Source: Hyphomicrobiales bacterium
GTDB lineage: Bacteria > Pseudomonadota > Alphaproteobacteria > Rhizobiales > Rhizobiaceae
Assembly (NCBI GenBank): GCA_900473045.1
Contig: UCKS01000056.1
Span: forward strand, 1 to 64,000
Reading direction: 5' to 3'
DNA length: 64,000 nucleotides
The position numbers and the translations under genes were made by a program. Shown here in pieces: positions 38,792 through 49,344 of the stretch (positions are counted from its first letter, which is position 1; the number at the start of each line of letters is the position of its first letter). The notes under the pieces were generated by a model, which was given only the letters and a program-made list of their open reading frames with translations, was not told the DNA's origin and did not search any database.

Positions 38792-40671
38792 TGAATCGCC
38801 TGCTTGAGATGCTCTGTTTGGCTGTGGTTGCCCTTGCGCATATGCGCCAGGATGAGTGATATAGCAGACGGCGTTATTCCGTCCACCTTCATGGCTTGCG
38901 CCAGATTGCGTGGCTTAGCGGCCTGCAGCTTTTGCTTCAACTCGTTTGAAAGACCCGATAAAATCTGGAAATCGAAGTCATCCGGAATGATCCGGTTTTC
39001 TTCGCTACGGACACTGGCAATGTCTGATGCCTGGCGGTCCATGTAAACCGAATAGGTCGCATCAATCTCGAGCGCTCTCGCAAGTTTGCTGTCGACGGAC
39101 GATAGGGCAGGCCAAACCGCGCTCAGCGATTGAATTGAGTGATCGGCATAGGAGAGAAGCTCGAACGCAGAACGGCGTTGGCCATCCAGATTGAGCTTTA
39201 ACCCATAGGCGCGGCCTTCGGTCGGCGTAATAGTCAACGACTTCAACAGCTGCCGGTTTCTTTCGATATCGCCGACCCATCGGTTGAATTTCATGGTGCG
39301 CTCGGCTGAGACACAGCCCAGCGACATCGCTTCCGGCGTCAACCGGACATCGGCATTATCGGCCCGGAGAGACAAGCGGTATTCGGCACGCGACGTGAAC
39401 ATCCTGTACGGTTCGGCCACTCCGCGTGACGTCAGGTCGTCGATCATTACCCCGATGTACGAGTTGGTGCGGCTAAAGACATGCGGCGCGTTGCCAGCGC
39501 AGAGAAGGGCGGCATTCAAACCCGCAACCAAACCCTGCGCGCCCGCTTCCTCGTAACCCGTCGTGCCATTGATCTGGCCAGCAAGGAACAACCCCGGAAT
39601 CTTGCGGACCTCCAAGGATAGAGAAAGCTCGCGCGGATCGACATGATCATACTCAATGGCGTAGCCTGGCTGGAGGATGGCAACGTTTTCCAATCCGGGA
39701 ATGGTTTGGATAAAGGCCTTCTGTACATCTTCCGGCAGCGATGTGGAAATCCCATTGGGATAGACAGTATCGTCATCGAGCCCTTCCGGCTCCAGGAATA
39801 TCTGGTGACCATCCCGTTCGCCGAACTTGACTATCTTGTCTTCGATAGACGGGCAGTATCTCGGACCGACGCCCTCAATCTGTCCGGAATACATCGCGGA
39901 CTTCATCAAGTTGTCGGAGATAATCTTGTGTGTCGCATCCGTGGTCCGCGTAACACCACACTCGATTTGGCGGTTCTGGATGCTTTCCGTCATGAAGGAG
40001 AATGGAACGGGATCTTCGTCGGCACCCTGCCGGCCGACGGAATGCCAATCGATCGTCTTGCCGTCGAGACGGGCGGGGGTGCCAGTCTTCAATCGTCCCA
40101 AACGCAAGCCAGAACGTTCCAGCGTTCCGGACAATCCGAGGGAAGGATTCTCACCAACACGGCCAGCCGGAATTTTGCGATCACCAATATGAATGAGGCC
40201 GCGTAGAAACGTGCCGGTGGTCAGCACTGCAGCACCACAGGAAATCTGACGCCCATCGGCGAGAACAATCCCACGGACTCGGCCGTCGCTTAACTGTATG
40301 TCGAACGCGTCGCCCTCGATAACATCAAGGTTGTCTATTAATGCGATCTCGGCCTGCATGGCGTTGCGATAAAGTTTGCGATCCGCCTGGGTGCGGGGAC
40401 CACGAACGGCAGGACCTTTTTTGCGATTGAGAAGCCGAAATTGAATTCCAGCGGCATCGGCGACGCGGCCCATCAGACCATCCATCGCATCGATCTCGCG
40501 AACGAGATGGCCTTTGCCAAGGCCGCCAATCGCGGGATTGCAGGACATTACACCGATCGTATCGCGCTTATGCGTCACGAGGGCGGTTTTGGCGCCCATT
40601 CTCGCGGCGGCACTGGCCGCTTCGCAGCCTGCATGCCCCCCGCCAATGACAATCACATCATAATCGAACAT
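38788..40671 (-). CDS. mnmG: tRNA uridine-34 carboxymethylaminomethyl-modifying enzyme MnmG
   Basis: A 627-residue FAD-binding partner of MnmE (GidA). The N-terminal dinucleotide motif [12 protein letters not shown], the signature [37 protein letters not shown], and the [21 protein letters not shown] region are all present. MnmE and MnmG together modify U34 of several tRNAs. It heads the mnmG-rsmG-parA-parB run and is about 90 bases downstream of mnmE. A parS-like site sits in its leader. Confidence 0.97.
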   Translation of the reverse strand: MFDYDVIVIGGGHAGCEAASAAARMGAKTALVTHKRDTIGVMSCNPAIGGLGKGHLVREIDAMDGLMGRVADAAGIQFRLLNRKKGPAVRGPRTQADRKLYRNAMQAEIALIDNLDVIEGDAFDIQLSDGRVRGIVLADGRQISCGAAVLTTGTFLRGLIHIGDRKIPAGRVGENPSLGLSGTLERSGLRLGRLKTGTPARLDGKTIDWHSVGRQGADEDPVPFSFMTESIQNRQIECGVTRTTDATHKIISDNLMKSAMYSGQIEGVGPRYCPSIEDKIVKFGERDGHQIFLEPEGLDDDTVYPNGISTSLPEDVQKAFIQTIPGLENVAILQPGYAIEYDHVDPRELSLSLEVRKIPGLFLAGQINGTTGYEEAGAQGLVAGLNAALLCAGNAPHVFSRTNSYIGVMIDDLTSRGVAEPYRMFTSRAEYRLSLRADNADVRLTPEAMSLGCVSAERTMKFNRWVGDIERNRQLLKSLTITPTEGRAYGLKLNLDGQRRSAFELLSYADHSIQSLSAVWPALSSVDSKLARALEIDATYSVYMDRQASDIASVRSEENRIIPDDFDFQILSGLSNELKQKLQAAKPRNLAQAMKVDGITPSAISLILAHMRKGNHSQTEHLKQAIQ

Positions 40672-40708
40672 TTGAAACCGTCTCCATCACGGCATGACGC
40701 AGGCGAAT

Positions 40709-40724
40709 CGTTTCACGTGAAACA
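40709..40724. promoter_or_regulatory. parS-like ParB-binding site 3
   Basis: CGTTTCACGTGAAACA, identical to site 2 and 15/16 to consensus. It is non-coding, between mnmE and mnmG, about 5 kb from the predicted origin. Confidence 0.85.
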
Positions 40725-40763
40725 TCTATAAAGACTCGCCGGCGTTGTATAAGCGTTTGCATC

Positions 40764-42104
40764 TTACTTACCGATGCAGAATTCTGAAAAGATCACTCCG
40801 AGCAAGTCCTCAACATCAACGCGCCCGGTAATTCGTCCGAGGGCATCACCGGCCTGTCTCAGGTATTCCGCCTGAATATCAAGTCCGCGATCGGATTGCC
40901 CTAAACTCATTTCTATCGCCGCGAGAGTTTGTTTGAGGCAACTCACGTGCCTCTTCCGGGTCGGTAAAGACAGCGCATTGCGACCCGACAGATCAGGCAG
41001 ATGGCGCGCCAAGAGCTCCAGCAGGCGATCAATTCCAACGCCCGTGTCCGTCGAGATCAGCGCGTCGGCGCTGGCCTTATCCCATAAATGACGAGATCGA
41101 TCAATCTTTGTCCCAATTCGAATGACCGGCTTGGCACGCTGGGATTCATCCAAGTCAACAAAACCATCAGGTGTATCTGCCAACAGCAAGACAACATCCG
41201 CCTGATCGATCGTCAGATGAGCGCGTCGAATACCTTCCTGCTCAACCTTGTCTTCGGTCTCTCGCAAACCCGCCGTGTCAAAGAGTTGAACACGGAATCC
41301 GGCTAAGGATAAGTCAACCGACAGAATGTCGCGCGTCGTTCCCGCAATATCGGTAACGATGGCAACGTCGCGGCGCGCCAAGTGGTTCAGCAGACTGGAC
41401 TTGCCGGCGTTGGGTTCGCCGGCAATGACAACCTTCAATCCGTCCCGAATGATCTCCGCAACACCAGAGCCTTCCAGGTGAGTGTCAATCTCCGACTTGA
41501 GAAGGCGCATATCTGACCAGATCTTATCGGCGACGGAACCGGGGACATCGTCCTCATCCGCAAAATCGAGTTCGGCTTCGATCATCGCTCTCGCATGAGT
41601 CAGGCGGCGGGCCCAACCATCGTAAACCGATGATAGATTGCCGCTGGAATGCTCCTGTGCCAGGCGGCGCTGCATTTCGGTTTCGGCAGCAATCAGATCG
41701 GCAAGGCCTTCGATTTCGACCAGGTCGAGCTTGCCATTTTGAAACGCGCGGCGGGAAAACTCGCCGGCCTCAGCGTGTCTGAGTCCCGGCAAGACTTCCA
41801 ATTCAGCAAGAATGGCATTCACGACGGCGCGGCCGCCGTGAACCTGGAACTCGGCGCAGTCTTCGCCCGTAAATGAGGCCGGAGCTGCGAAATACAGCAC
41901 GAGTCCCTGGTCGAGAACGTCACCGTTTCGATTGCGAATCGATCGCAAAACAGCCTGACGCGGTAAGGGCAGGATCCCACACAAGGCGGTCACAACCTCG
42001 GAAGTTCGAGGACCACTGATCCGAATGACCGCAACACCCGCGGGCAATGCACCCGAAGACAGGGCGTAGATCGTTTCAGGCATGACCTGTTGCGGCTTGT
42101 TCAC
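40764..42104 (-). CDS. mnmE: tRNA modification GTPase MnmE
   Basis: A 446-residue K+-activated GTPase (TrmE) acting with MnmG on tRNA wobble uridines. The N-terminal formyl-tetrahydrofolate-binding domain starts ETIYALSSGALPAGVAVIRISG, the G1 box is GEPNAGKSS, IAGTTRDI is the switch region, and the C-terminus ends in the catalytic CIGK (443-446). Its neighbours rho upstream and mnmG downstream on the same strand are the usual arrangement in rhizobia. Confidence 0.97.
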   Translation of the reverse strand: MNKPQQVMPETIYALSSGALPAGVAVIRISGPRTSEVVTALCGILPLPRQAVLRSIRNRNGDVLDQGLVLYFAAPASFTGEDCAEFQVHGGRAVVNAILAELEVLPGLRHAEAGEFSRRAFQNGKLDLVEIEGLADLIAAETEMQRRLAQEHSSGNLSSVYDGWARRLTHARAMIEAELDFADEDDVPGSVADKIWSDMRLLKSEIDTHLEGSGVAEIIRDGLKVVIAGEPNAGKSSLLNHLARRDVAIVTDIAGTTRDILSVDLSLAGFRVQLFDTAGLRETEDKVEQEGIRRAHLTIDQADVVLLLADTPDGFVDLDESQRAKPVIRIGTKIDRSRHLWDKASADALISTDTGVGIDRLLELLARHLPDLSGRNALSLPTRKRHVSCLKQTLAAIEMSLGQSDRGLDIQAEYLRQAGDALGRITGRVDVEDLLGVIFSEFCIGK

Positions 42105-42196
42105 GTGACGGTCCTTGGTTACCGATGTCCTTCCCGATAAGCGATGTCATCCATCATCTTAGAATCCGAGAAAGGAATCCGGCTATGTAATTTGCT

Positions 42197-42231
42197 GCAA
42201 AAACACAAAAGCCCAGGATAAACCTGGGCTT
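42197..42231 (-). terminator. rho terminator
   Basis: AAGCCCAGG and CCTGGGCTT form a 9-bp stem with a 5-base loop; on the minus strand it is followed by TTTGTGTTTTTG. It lies 22 bases after the rho stop. Confidence 0.85.
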
Positions 42232-42253
42232 CGTGAAAAACTATGACCAGCGA

Positions 42254-43519
42254 TCAGGTGTTCATCGAATCGAAGAAATCGCCGTTGGTCTTGGTCTGCT
42301 TCAGCTTGTCGATCAGGAACTCGATCGCATCGGTTGTTCCCATCGGGGCAAGGATGCGGCGCAGAACGAAAATCTTCTGCAGATCCTGACGCGGCACCAA
42401 GAGGTCTTCCTTGCGGGTACCCGACTTGAGGATATCCATCGACGGGAAGATGCGCTTGTCGGCGACCTTGCGGTCGAGCACGATTTCCGAGTTGCCGGTA
42501 CCCTTGAATTCTTCGAAGATGACTTCGTCCATGCGGCTGCCGGTATCGATCAGCGCCGTCGCAATGATCGTCAGCGAGCCGCCTTCCTCGATGTTACGCG
42601 CGGCGCCGAAGAAGCGCTTCGGGCGCTGCAGGGCGTTGGCGTCCACACCGCCGGTCAAGACCTTGCCCGATGAAGGAACGACCGTGTTGTAGGCGCGGCC
42701 GAGGCGGGTGATCGAATCGAGCAGGATGACGACGTCGCGTCCGTGTTCGACCAGGCGCTTGGCCTTTTCGATGACCATTTCAGCGACCTGGACGTGGCGC
42801 GTTGCCGGCTCATCGAAGGTCGAGGAAACCACTTCGCCCTTCACCGAGCGCTGCATGTCGGTGACTTCTTCCGGCCGCTCGTCGATCAGAAGAACGATCA
42901 GATAGCATTCCGGATGATTGGCAGTTATCGAATGGGCGATGTTCTGCAGGAGAACAGTCTTACCGGTGCGCGGCGGAGCGACGATCAGGCCGCGCTGTCC
43001 CTTGCCGAGCGGCGCAATCAGATCGATGACGCGGGCCGATAGGTCTTTGGAGGTCGGAACCTCGAGTTCCATCTTGAAGCGCTCGTTCGGATAAAGCGGC
43101 GTCAGATTGTCGAAATGAACCTTGTGACGGATCTTTTCGGGATCCTCGAAATTGATCGTGTTGACCTTGAGAAGCGCGAAATACCGTTCGCCTTCCTTCG
43201 GACCACGGATCGGGCCTTCGACCGTATCGCCGGTCTTCAGCGAGAAACGGCGGATCTGCGACGGCGAGATGTAGATATCGTCGGGGCCTGGCAGGTAGTT
43301 GGCATTCGCCGAGCGCAGGAAGCCGAAGCCGTCCTGCAGCACTTCAACGACACCTTCGCCGATGATTTCGACGTCCTGGCTTGCCAGCATTTTCAGGATC
43401 GCAAACATCAGTTCCTGCTTGCGCATGACACTGGCGTTTTCAACCTCGACCGATTCGGCAAATGCCAAGAGATCGGTTGCAGTTTTATTTTTCAGTTCTT
43501 GTAGCTTCATTTCAGCCAT
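42254..43519 (-). CDS. rho: transcription termination factor Rho
   Basis: A 421-residue hexameric RNA helicase/translocase. The N-terminal [19 protein letters not shown] helical domain, the cold-shock-like RNA-binding domain with GFGFLRS (about 65-70), the Walker A APPRTGKT (181-188), [13 protein letters not shown] and the conserved [17 protein letters not shown] segment identify it. I start at ATG 43519 (MAEMKLQ); MKLQ three codons later is an alternative. The 193-base gap to hemJ is its untranslated leader and may contain autoregulatory sites, but none is obvious. Confidence 0.97.
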   Translation of the reverse strand: MAEMKLQELKNKTATDLLAFAESVEVENASVMRKQELMFAILKMLASQDVEIIGEGVVEVLQDGFGFLRSANANYLPGPDDIYISPSQIRRFSLKTGDTVEGPIRGPKEGERYFALLKVNTINFEDPEKIRHKVHFDNLTPLYPNERFKMELEVPTSKDLSARVIDLIAPLGKGQRGLIVAPPRTGKTVLLQNIAHSITANHPECYLIVLLIDERPEEVTDMQRSVKGEVVSSTFDEPATRHVQVAEMVIEKAKRLVEHGRDVVILLDSITRLGRAYNTVVPSSGKVLTGGVDANALQRPKRFFGAARNIEEGGSLTIIATALIDTGSRMDEVIFEEFKGTGNSEIVLDRKVADKRIFPSMDILKSGTRKEDLLVPRQDLQKIFVLRRILAPMGTTDAIEFLIDKLKQTKTNGDFFDSMNT

Positions 43520-43712
43520 GAAGGGGACCACACTTGGAATTCGGAAAGGAAAGTCGGCGTGCTTGATGTAAGGGGAGCTGCAGCGGAAGGGGCAGGCTCG
43601 TAACGTTTACACATGCCACGAAGAGGAGATGGCGGGAAAATAGCGACTCAGTCGCTGCACCGCAAGGGGGCAACGGAAATTACCGGAAGTTTCCTTCTTC
43701 AACGCCCACAGC

Positions 43713-44252
43713 TCAAAAAGGTTTCACCACCGCCACGATGACAATCAGGATCATCAGAAGCGTCGGCGCCTCGTTCATCAGCCGCCAGTACCGGGCGCTG
43801 CGGGTATTTTCATCCCGCGCAAACGCTGTAACCGCACGGCTGAACATCATGTGGACGCCGGTCAGAAGAACGACCAGCAGCAGCTTGGCATGCAGCCAGC
43901 CGCCCTGAAAACCGTAAACGCTCCAGGCGAGATAAAGCCCGAGCACCCAGGTGATCATCATCGCCGGGTTCATGATCACCTTCAAAAGCCGCTGCTCCAT
44001 CATCTTGAAGGTTTCCGACTGCTCGGAGCCGGGGGCCGCATCAGTGTGGTAAATGAACAATCGCGGCATGTAGAGCAGGGCAGCCATCCAGGACATCACC
44101 GCGATGATATGCAGCGCCTTGATCCAGAGATAGAGGTTATCCGGCTGCCAGACGAACAGCCCGGCAAGCAGCGCGACGAACAGGCCGATGGCGATGAAGG
44201 CGCGGGTGCGCGCTTTTTTCCCGGGCTGGATATCCGTCTGGCGCTCAATCAT
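43713..44252 (-). CDS. hemJ: protoporphyrinogen IX oxidase HemJ
   Basis: A 179-residue inner-membrane protein with about four to five helices. The conserved His48 in [16 protein letters not shown] and the [10 protein letters not shown] segment (Arg64, His69) match HemJ (formerly UPF0093), which oxidises protoporphyrinogen to protoporphyrin IX, probably passing electrons to the respiratory chain. Its start overlaps the hemE stop by 4 bases, and both act in haem synthesis, so hemE-hemJ is a functional operon. The first ~15 residues are basic and cytoplasmic. Confidence 0.92.
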   Translation of the reverse strand: MIERQTDIQPGKKARTRAFIAIGLFVALLAGLFVWQPDNLYLWIKALHIIAVMSWMAALLYMPRLFIYHTDAAPGSEQSETFKMMEQRLLKVIMNPAMMITWVLGLYLAWSVYGFQGGWLHAKLLLVVLLTGVHMMFSRAVTAFARDENTRSARYWRLMNEAPTLLMILIVIVAVVKPF

Positions 44253-45283
44253 CGTCCCGTCCCGCGAACGCGTGTGACCAGTTGCGTGACGTGGTCGGGA
44301 TTGGCCTGTGGCGTAATGCCGTGGCCGAGGTTGAAGATCAGCGGGCCATTTCCAAGCTTCTGCAGGATCGCATCGATGCCGTCATCCAGCGATCGTCCGC
44401 CTGCCACGACGCGCATCGGATCGAGATTGCCCTGAACGGGACCATCCTTCTGGAGGTCTGCGGCAAACGACAAAGGCACCGACCAGTCAAGGCCGATCGC
44501 GTCTGCCCCGGTTGCCTGCCGGTAATCCTTCAGCAGAATTCCGGCACCCTTGGCAAAGGCGATGATTTTCGCATCCGGGCGGCGGGCACGAACGCTGTCG
44601 ATGATACGGCGCACCGGTTTGACGGCGTAGCGGCGGAATTCCTCTTCGCCCAAAACACCAGCCCAGGAATCAAAGATCTGCACCGCGTCGGCACCGGCGT
44701 CGATCTGTTCGACAAGATAGTCCGCAGAGAGCTCAGCAAGCACCGCCAGCAGCCGATCGAACGCTTCGGGGTTCTGGTACGCAAAAAGCCGTGCCGGCGC
44801 CTGGTCAGGGGTTCCGTGCCCGGCAATCATGTAGGTGGCGACTGTCCAGGGCGCGCCGCAGAAACCCAGCAGCGTCGTTTCGTCCGGCAGCTCCCGGCGC
44901 AAACGGCGAACAGTTTCCATGACCGGCTGCAAATGGGCAGAAACTGGTCGAACGTCGAGCGTGTCGATTTCCGAAACGTTGATCGGATCCATCCTTGGTC
45001 CATGCCCTTCTTCAAAGCGAACATTACGCTTCAGGGCATCTGGAATAACCAGGATGTCACAGAACAGGATGGCCGCATCAAAGGCATATCGCCGGATCGG
45101 CTGCAGGGTCACTTCCACAGCCATGTCGGGCGAATAACAGAGATCGAGAAAGCTCCCCGCTTTCGCACGGGTCTGCCGGTATTCCGGAAGATATCGACCG
45201 GCCTGCCGCATCAGCCAGATTGGGGGAGGTGACAGCGTTTCACCCTTCAACACCTGTATCACCTTACGGCTTTGCGCAGTCAC
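44249..45283 (-). CDS. hemE: uroporphyrinogen III decarboxylase
   Basis: A 344-residue cytoplasmic enzyme removing four carboxyl groups from uroporphyrinogen III to make coproporphyrinogen III. The signature [35 protein letters not shown], the [13 protein letters not shown] motif and [15 protein letters not shown] near the C-terminus are all visible. It uses GTG at 45283. In Caulobacter and other alphaproteobacteria hemE borders the replication origin, which is the case here too: the oriC gap begins directly at its start codon. Confidence 0.97.
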   Translation of the reverse strand: MTAQSRKVIQVLKGETLSPPPIWLMRQAGRYLPEYRQTRAKAGSFLDLCYSPDMAVEVTLQPIRRYAFDAAILFCDILVIPDALKRNVRFEEGHGPRMDPINVSEIDTLDVRPVSAHLQPVMETVRRLRRELPDETTLLGFCGAPWTVATYMIAGHGTPDQAPARLFAYQNPEAFDRLLAVLAELSADYLVEQIDAGADAVQIFDSWAGVLGEEEFRRYAVKPVRRIIDSVRARRPDAKIIAFAKGAGILLKDYRQATGADAIGLDWSVPLSFAADLQKDGPVQGNLDPMRVVAGGRSLDDGIDAILQKLGNGPLIFNLGHGITPQANPDHVTQLVTRVRGTGR

Positions 45284-45687
45284 CGGACACGTTCTCCCAC
45301 TATAAAAGATATCTATATCTAAGGATTCTATTTCTTAGAGTCTGTGACTATCGAGGATTAAACGCCATCCGACTCTTTTCCACATGCTGGTCCGTTCAAT
45401 AGAATCTCTTGGCCGATTTTGCTATGCGACAGATAGGAGCGGGGATGATTTCAAAAAACGATGAAGAGTCATCAGCTTCGCTCGGTGCTCTAATGGGTGG
45501 AGCAATGTGGACAGCCTGTGGATAAAGTCGACGCTTTAGAAGGTGATGAGTCTTCTCCACATGTCGCTGGAATCCAGCTCCCCGGAATCCAGATTGTGAA
45601 TAACTCGCAGGTTTTCCCCTTGCCTTTGAAACCCGCCGGTTCTTAGCTGTCGCTGTCCCGGTTTATCAACAGCCCTCGGAGAATAGC
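45284..45687. other. predicted chromosomal replication origin (oriC)
   Basis: A gene-free 404-base gap between hemE and ppsR, the conserved origin position of alphaproteobacteria. An AT-rich stretch at 45300-45342 (ATATCTATATCT, ATTCTATTTC) could be the unwinding element. DnaA boxes: TGTGGATAA (45517-45525, perfect), TTTTCCACA (45376-45384), TGTGAATAA (45595-45603), and near-matches TTCTCCACA (45553), TTATCAACA (45663) and TGTGGACAG (45506). Eight GANTC methylation sites fall in 45324-45589. Gene direction reverses here. Both flanking genes start with GTG. I see no clear TTAA-N7-TTAA CtrA site. Confidence 0.88.
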
Positions 45688-46512
45688 GTGGAGAACCAGA
45701 AAAACTATTTCCACCTGCATCTGATCTCCGATTCGACCGGTGAAACGCTGATCGCTGCGGGCAGGGCGGCGGCATCGCAATTCCAGTCGGCGCATGCGCT
45801 TGAGCATGTCTATCCGCTGATCCGCAATCGCAAGCAGCTGATGCAGGTGATGGAAGCGGTCGATGGTGCGCCGGGGATCGTGCTTTACACGATCGTCGAT
45901 CGCGAGCTGGCCGACATTATCGATGTGACCTGCAAGGAGATGGGGCTGCCCTGCGTCGCAGTTCTGGAGCCGATCATCGATCTCTTCCAGTCCTATCTCG
46001 GCGCTACGTCACGTCGGCGCTCGGGCGCGCAGCATGTGATGGACGCGGATTATTTCGCGCGTATCGATGCGCTGAATTTTACCATGGATCATGACGACGG
46101 CCAGTTGCCGGCGGATTTCAACGATGCGGATGTGGTGTTGATCGGTATCAGCAGGACATCGAAAACCCCGACCAGCATCTATCTGGCCAACCGTGGCATC
46201 AAGACAGCCAATATCCCGATCGTGCAGGGTGTCTCCTTGCCAGACCGGTTGATGGAGGCGACCAAGCCGCTGGTTGTCGGTTTGATCGCGACGGCGGATC
46301 GAATCTCACAGGTCCGTCAAAACCGCATTCTGGGCACGGCGACCCACAGCTATCACGCCGAGGATTATGTCGACCGTGCCTCGATTACCGAGGAGCTGAA
46401 ATATGCGCGCTCGATTTGCGCGCGCAACAACTGGCCGATGATCGATGTGACGCGCCGTTCGATCGAGGAAACCGCCGCTGCAATCGTTGCCCTGCGGCCC
46501 CGGCTGCGTTAA
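45688..46512 (+). CDS. ppsR: PPSR/PDRP-type pyruvate,phosphate dikinase regulatory kinase/phosphorylase (DUF299)
   Basis: A 274-residue DUF299 protein with [12 protein letters not shown] at the N-terminus and the P-loop GISRTSKT (153-160). Family members switch off pyruvate phosphate dikinase or PEP synthetase by ADP-dependent threonine phosphorylation and reactivate it by Pi-dependent dephosphorylation. Which of the two targets applies is not visible, as neither gene is in the window. It starts with GTG 45688 after GGAGAAT. This is the gene known as RP001 in Rickettsia, the usual right neighbour of the origin. Confidence 0.92.
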   Translation: MENQKNYFHLHLISDSTGETLIAAGRAAASQFQSAHALEHVYPLIRNRKQLMQVMEAVDGAPGIVLYTIVDRELADIIDVTCKEMGLPCVAVLEPIIDLFQSYLGATSRRRSGAQHVMDADYFARIDALNFTMDHDDGQLPADFNDADVVLIGISRTSKTPTSIYLANRGIKTANIPIVQGVSLPDRLMEATKPLVVGLIATADRISQVRQNRILGTATHSYHAEDYVDRASITEELKYARSICARNNWPMIDVTRRSIEETAAAIVALRPRLR

Positions 46513-46542
46513 GGCGAATCCGGTCAATCAGGAAATATGACA

Positions 46543-47142
46543 ATGACAGGTTCTCTTGTCCTCGCTTCGGCGAGCCCTTTCCGGCGCATGCTGCTGGAAA
46601 ATGCCGGCATCGCCTTCAAGGCAAAAGCGGCCGATATTGACGAGCGGGCGATCGAAAGTGAGGTCGAGCTGCAGGGATCGTCGCCGGAAGAGGTCGCGTT
46701 GATCCTGGCCGAAGCCAAGGCCCGCAACGTCGGGCAGGCTTTTCCCGGCGACATTATCATCGGATCGGACCAGACCATGTCGCTGGGTGCGCGGGTCTAT
46801 CACAAGCCCCGCGATATGAATGAGGCGCGCGACCACCTGTTGTCGCTGTCCGGTCAGGTTCACCAGTTAAACAGCGGCATTGTACTGACGCGCGGACGTG
46901 ACATTCTCTGGAGGCATGTCTCTTCAGCGCGGATGTCAGTGCGACCCCTGCATCGCGCATTCATCGATACGCATCTCGCGCGCGTCGGAACGAAGGCGCT
47001 GTCCAGCGTCGGCGCCTATCAGCTGGAAGGTGAGGGCATCCAGCTTTTCGACAACATCGAGGGCGACTATTTCACCATTCTCGGGCTGCCCATGCTGCCG
47101 CTGCTCGCAAAACTCAGGGAACTACGGGTGATCGATGCGTGA
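46543..47142 (+). CDS. maf: Maf-family nucleotide pyrophosphatase, YceF-like
   Basis: A 199-residue Maf/HAM1-fold protein: [17 protein letters not shown] at the N-terminus and the catalytic loop [12 protein letters not shown] rather than AADT suggests the YceF (7-methyl-GTP pyrophosphatase) branch rather than dTTP/UTP-specific Maf, but this is inference. I start at ATG 46543, about 8 bases after AGGAA; an ATG two codons earlier would sit too close to it. Its stop lies 8 bases inside aroE, and the run ppsR-maf-aroE-coaE-dnaQ is tightly packed. Confidence 0.88.
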   Translation: MTGSLVLASASPFRRMLLENAGIAFKAKAADIDERAIESEVELQGSSPEEVALILAEAKARNVGQAFPGDIIIGSDQTMSLGARVYHKPRDMNEARDHLLSLSGQVHQLNSGIVLTRGRDILWRHVSSARMSVRPLHRAFIDTHLARVGTKALSSVGAYQLEGEGIQLFDNIEGDYFTILGLPMLPLLAKLRELRVIDA

Positions 47143-47995
47143 TTCACGTGAAACATTTGTTAACCACGCCTTCGTCACGGGCTATCCGATCAAGCATTCA
47201 CGCTCGCCTTTGATCCATGGATATTGGCTGAAAAAGCTTGGGCTTGACGGAAGTTACCAGGCGCATGCTGTGTCGCCGGAAGAGTTTCCTGATTTCGTCG
47301 CATCGCTCAAAAACGGGCAATCGGGTTTCACAGGTGGCAATGTCACGATCCCTCACAAGGAGCTGGCCTTTATCCTTTCAGACCGGCCCGATGCGTTGAG
47401 TACCGAACTTGGCGCTTCCAACACGTTGTGGGTCGAGGATGGCCTCGTTCACGCGACCAATACCGATGGCCATGGCTTCAGCGCCAACCTCGATGAACGC
47501 GCGCCGGGCTGGAACCACTGTCAAACCGCAATCATCCTCGGCGCCGGCGGCGCTAGCCGGGCTGTGATCCAGGCCGTCCGCGATCGCGGTGTCAAAACGA
47601 TCCATGTCGTCAACCGCACGGCCGCCCGTGCGCAGGAACTGGCCGACCGGTTCGGCCCGGCGGTTCATGCACAGCCGATGGAGGCCTTGCGCGAGGTGAT
47701 GACTGGTGCAGGTCTGTTCATCAACACGACGTCGCTAGGCATGGATGGAACGGACGTGCCGGAGATCGACTTTACCGTCATGGCTGCGGGCAGCATCGTG
47801 ACGGATATTGTTTATGTACCGTTGAAGACGCCGATCCTCACGCAGGCAGAAGCTCAGGGTTTTACCACGGTTGACGGGCTCGGCATGCTCCTGCACCAGG
47901 CGGCCCCCGGTTTTGAAAAATGGTTCGGCAAGAAGCCAACGGTCGATGCCGACCTGCGCCAGATCATCATCGACGACATGGCGAGCCACGCATGA
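47135..47995 (+). CDS. aroE: shikimate dehydrogenase
   Basis: A 286-residue NADP-dependent enzyme reducing 3-dehydroshikimate to shikimate in aromatic amino-acid synthesis. Substrate residues SRSP (22-25), catalytic Lys75 in NVTIPHKE and Asp111 in NTDGHGF, and the nucleotide motif GAGGAS (136-141) are present. It overlaps maf by 8 bases and coaE by 4. Its first codons (MRDSRETF) contain a 15/16 parS-like sequence, which may explain the unusual N-terminus. Confidence 0.96.
   Translation: MRDSRETFVNHAFVTGYPIKHSRSPLIHGYWLKKLGLDGSYQAHAVSPEEFPDFVASLKNGQSGFTGGNVTIPHKELAFILSDRPDALSTELGASNTLWVEDGLVHATNTDGHGFSANLDERAPGWNHCQTAIILGAGGASRAVIQAVRDRGVKTIHVVNRTAARAQELADRFGPAVHAQPMEALREVMTGAGLFINTTSLGMDGTDVPEIDFTVMAAGSIVTDIVYVPLKTPILTQAEAQGFTTVDGLGMLLHQAAPGFEKWFGKKPTVDADLRQIIIDDMASHA
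47140..47155. promoter_or_regulatory. parS-like ParB-binding site 4 (inside aroE)
   Basis: TGATTCACGTGAAACA, 15/16 match to parS, spanning the end of maf and the first codons of aroE, about 1.5 kb to the right of the predicted origin. Confidence 0.75.
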
Positions 47996-48585
47996 TTATT
48001 CTCGGCCTCACTGGATCGATCGGCATGGGCAAGTCGACCACCGCCGCAATGTTTTCGGACATGGGTGTGCCGGTGAATGATGCCGATGCCGTTGTGCATG
48101 CGCTTTATCAGGACGAAGCCGTGGCGCCGATCGAAGCGGCATTTCCCGGAACGGCGAAGGCGGGCAGCGTTGACCGGGCGGAACTGTCCCGGCAGCTCGC
48201 CAGTGATCCATCCTTGTTCAAGGTGCTGGAAGCGATCGTCCATCCGCTGGTACGTGACAAGGAGCGCGTGTTTCTCGATCATCATCGCGCCGCTGGTGCG
48301 CCACTCGTGGTGCTCGACATCCCGCTTCTGTTCGAGACAAAAGGCGACAACCGTGTCGATGCGGTTGCCGTCGTCACCTGCGATCCGGAGATCCAAAAAG
48401 AGCGGGTGTTGAAAAGACCGGGGATGACGGAGGAAAAATTCGCGCTCATCCTGTCACGTCAGGTTCCCGACCGGGAAAAACGTGCGAAAGCGGATTACAT
48501 CATCGATACGGGCGATGGACTTGATTCGGCCCGCGACCAGGTAGCGGCGATCGTCCAGCGGCTGATAAGCCAGAAGAGGCCATGA
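47992..48585 (+). CDS. coaE: dephospho-CoA kinase
   Basis: A 197-residue P-loop kinase catalysing the last step of CoA synthesis (phosphorylation of the ribose 3'-OH of dephospho-CoA). The P-loop [12 protein letters not shown] occupies residues 5-16; [19 protein letters not shown] and [11 protein letters not shown] follow in the expected order. The ATG at 47992 overlaps the aroE stop as ATGA, and its own stop overlaps the dnaQ start, which indicates translational coupling. Confidence 0.96.
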   Translation: MIILGLTGSIGMGKSTTAAMFSDMGVPVNDADAVVHALYQDEAVAPIEAAFPGTAKAGSVDRAELSRQLASDPSLFKVLEAIVHPLVRDKERVFLDHHRAAGAPLVVLDIPLLFETKGDNRVDAVAVVTCDPEIQKERVLKRPGMTEEKFALILSRQVPDREKRAKADYIIDTGDGLDSARDQVAAIVQRLISQKRP

Positions 48586-49289
48586 TGCGCGAAATCATTT
48601 TCGATACGGAAACCACAGGCCTCGACAACAAACTCGACCGGGTCATCGAAATCGGCGGCATCGAACTCGACAATCATTTCCCGACCGGTCGCACGTTCCA
48701 TGTCTATATCAATCCGGGCGACCGCAAGGTGCATCCCGATGCGCTGGCGATCCATGGCATCTCGGACGAGATGCTGAAGGACAAGCCGAACTTTGCCGGC
48801 ATTGTTGAGGAACTGCTGGCATTTTTCGCTGACGCGCGCTGGGTGGCTCATAACGCGACCTTCGACATGGGGTTCATGAACGCCGAATTTGCCCGGCTCG
48901 GCCTGCCGGCGATCACCAATGACGTGGTCACCGACACGCTGGCACTGGCGCGCCGCAAACACCCGATGGGGCCGAACTCGCTCGATGCGCTGTGCCGGCG
49001 CTATGGCGTGGACAATTCGCACCGCACGAAGCACGGCGCTTTGCTCGACTCCGAACTTCTGGCGGAAGTCTATATCGAGCTGATCGGCGGGCGCCAGACG
49101 ACGTTCGGCCTGCACTCCAGCGATAATCGCGGCCAAGCGTCGGATGAGGATGATGCCATCGTGGTCGCTGGCCAAAGGCCGCGCCCGCTCGGCTCTCGCC
49201 TGACTTTGGATGAAGAAGAAGCCCACGCGGCGCTGGTCGCCCAGATGGGCACAAAAGCCGTTTGGGCCAAATACGAAGCCGCCAAATGA
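48582..49289 (+). CDS. dnaQ: DNA polymerase III epsilon subunit (proofreading exonuclease)
   Basis: A 235-residue DEDDh 3'-5' exonuclease. Exo I is IIFDTETTGLD (Asp8, Glu10), Exo II HNATFDMGFMNAEF and Exo III HGALLDSELLAEVYIEL. The ~55-residue C-terminal tail after the exonuclease domain should bind the alpha polymerase subunit. Starts at 48582 or 48585 (ATGATG) cannot be distinguished. A replisome gene 3 kb from oriC, last in the ppsR-to-dnaQ run, is followed by a perfect hairpin terminator. Confidence 0.96.
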   Translation: MMREIIFDTETTGLDNKLDRVIEIGGIELDNHFPTGRTFHVYINPGDRKVHPDALAIHGISDEMLKDKPNFAGIVEELLAFFADARWVAHNATFDMGFMNAEFARLGLPAITNDVVTDTLALARRKHPMGPNSLDALCRRYGVDNSHRTKHGALLDSELLAEVYIELIGGRQTTFGLHSSDNRGQASDEDDAIVVAGQRPRPLGSRLTLDEEEAHAALVAQMGTKAVWAKYEAAK

Positions 49290-49291
49290 AA

Positions 49292-49316
49292 AATGCCCGG
49301 TCGATGACCGGGCATT
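49292..49316. terminator. bidirectional terminator between dnaQ and secB
   Basis: AATGCCCGGTC GAT GACCGGGCATT, perfect 11-bp stem with a 3-base loop; flanking A/T tracts are short. Confidence 0.8.
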
Positions 49317-49344
49317 GAAACAATCGCATTCGGCTGGAGCCGGA

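Noticed and set aside
42095-42110. Other CACGTG cores (about 100, 18255, 42102, 49910, 59320)
   Set aside because: Flanking bases do not follow the parS consensus; a six-base core occurs by chance.
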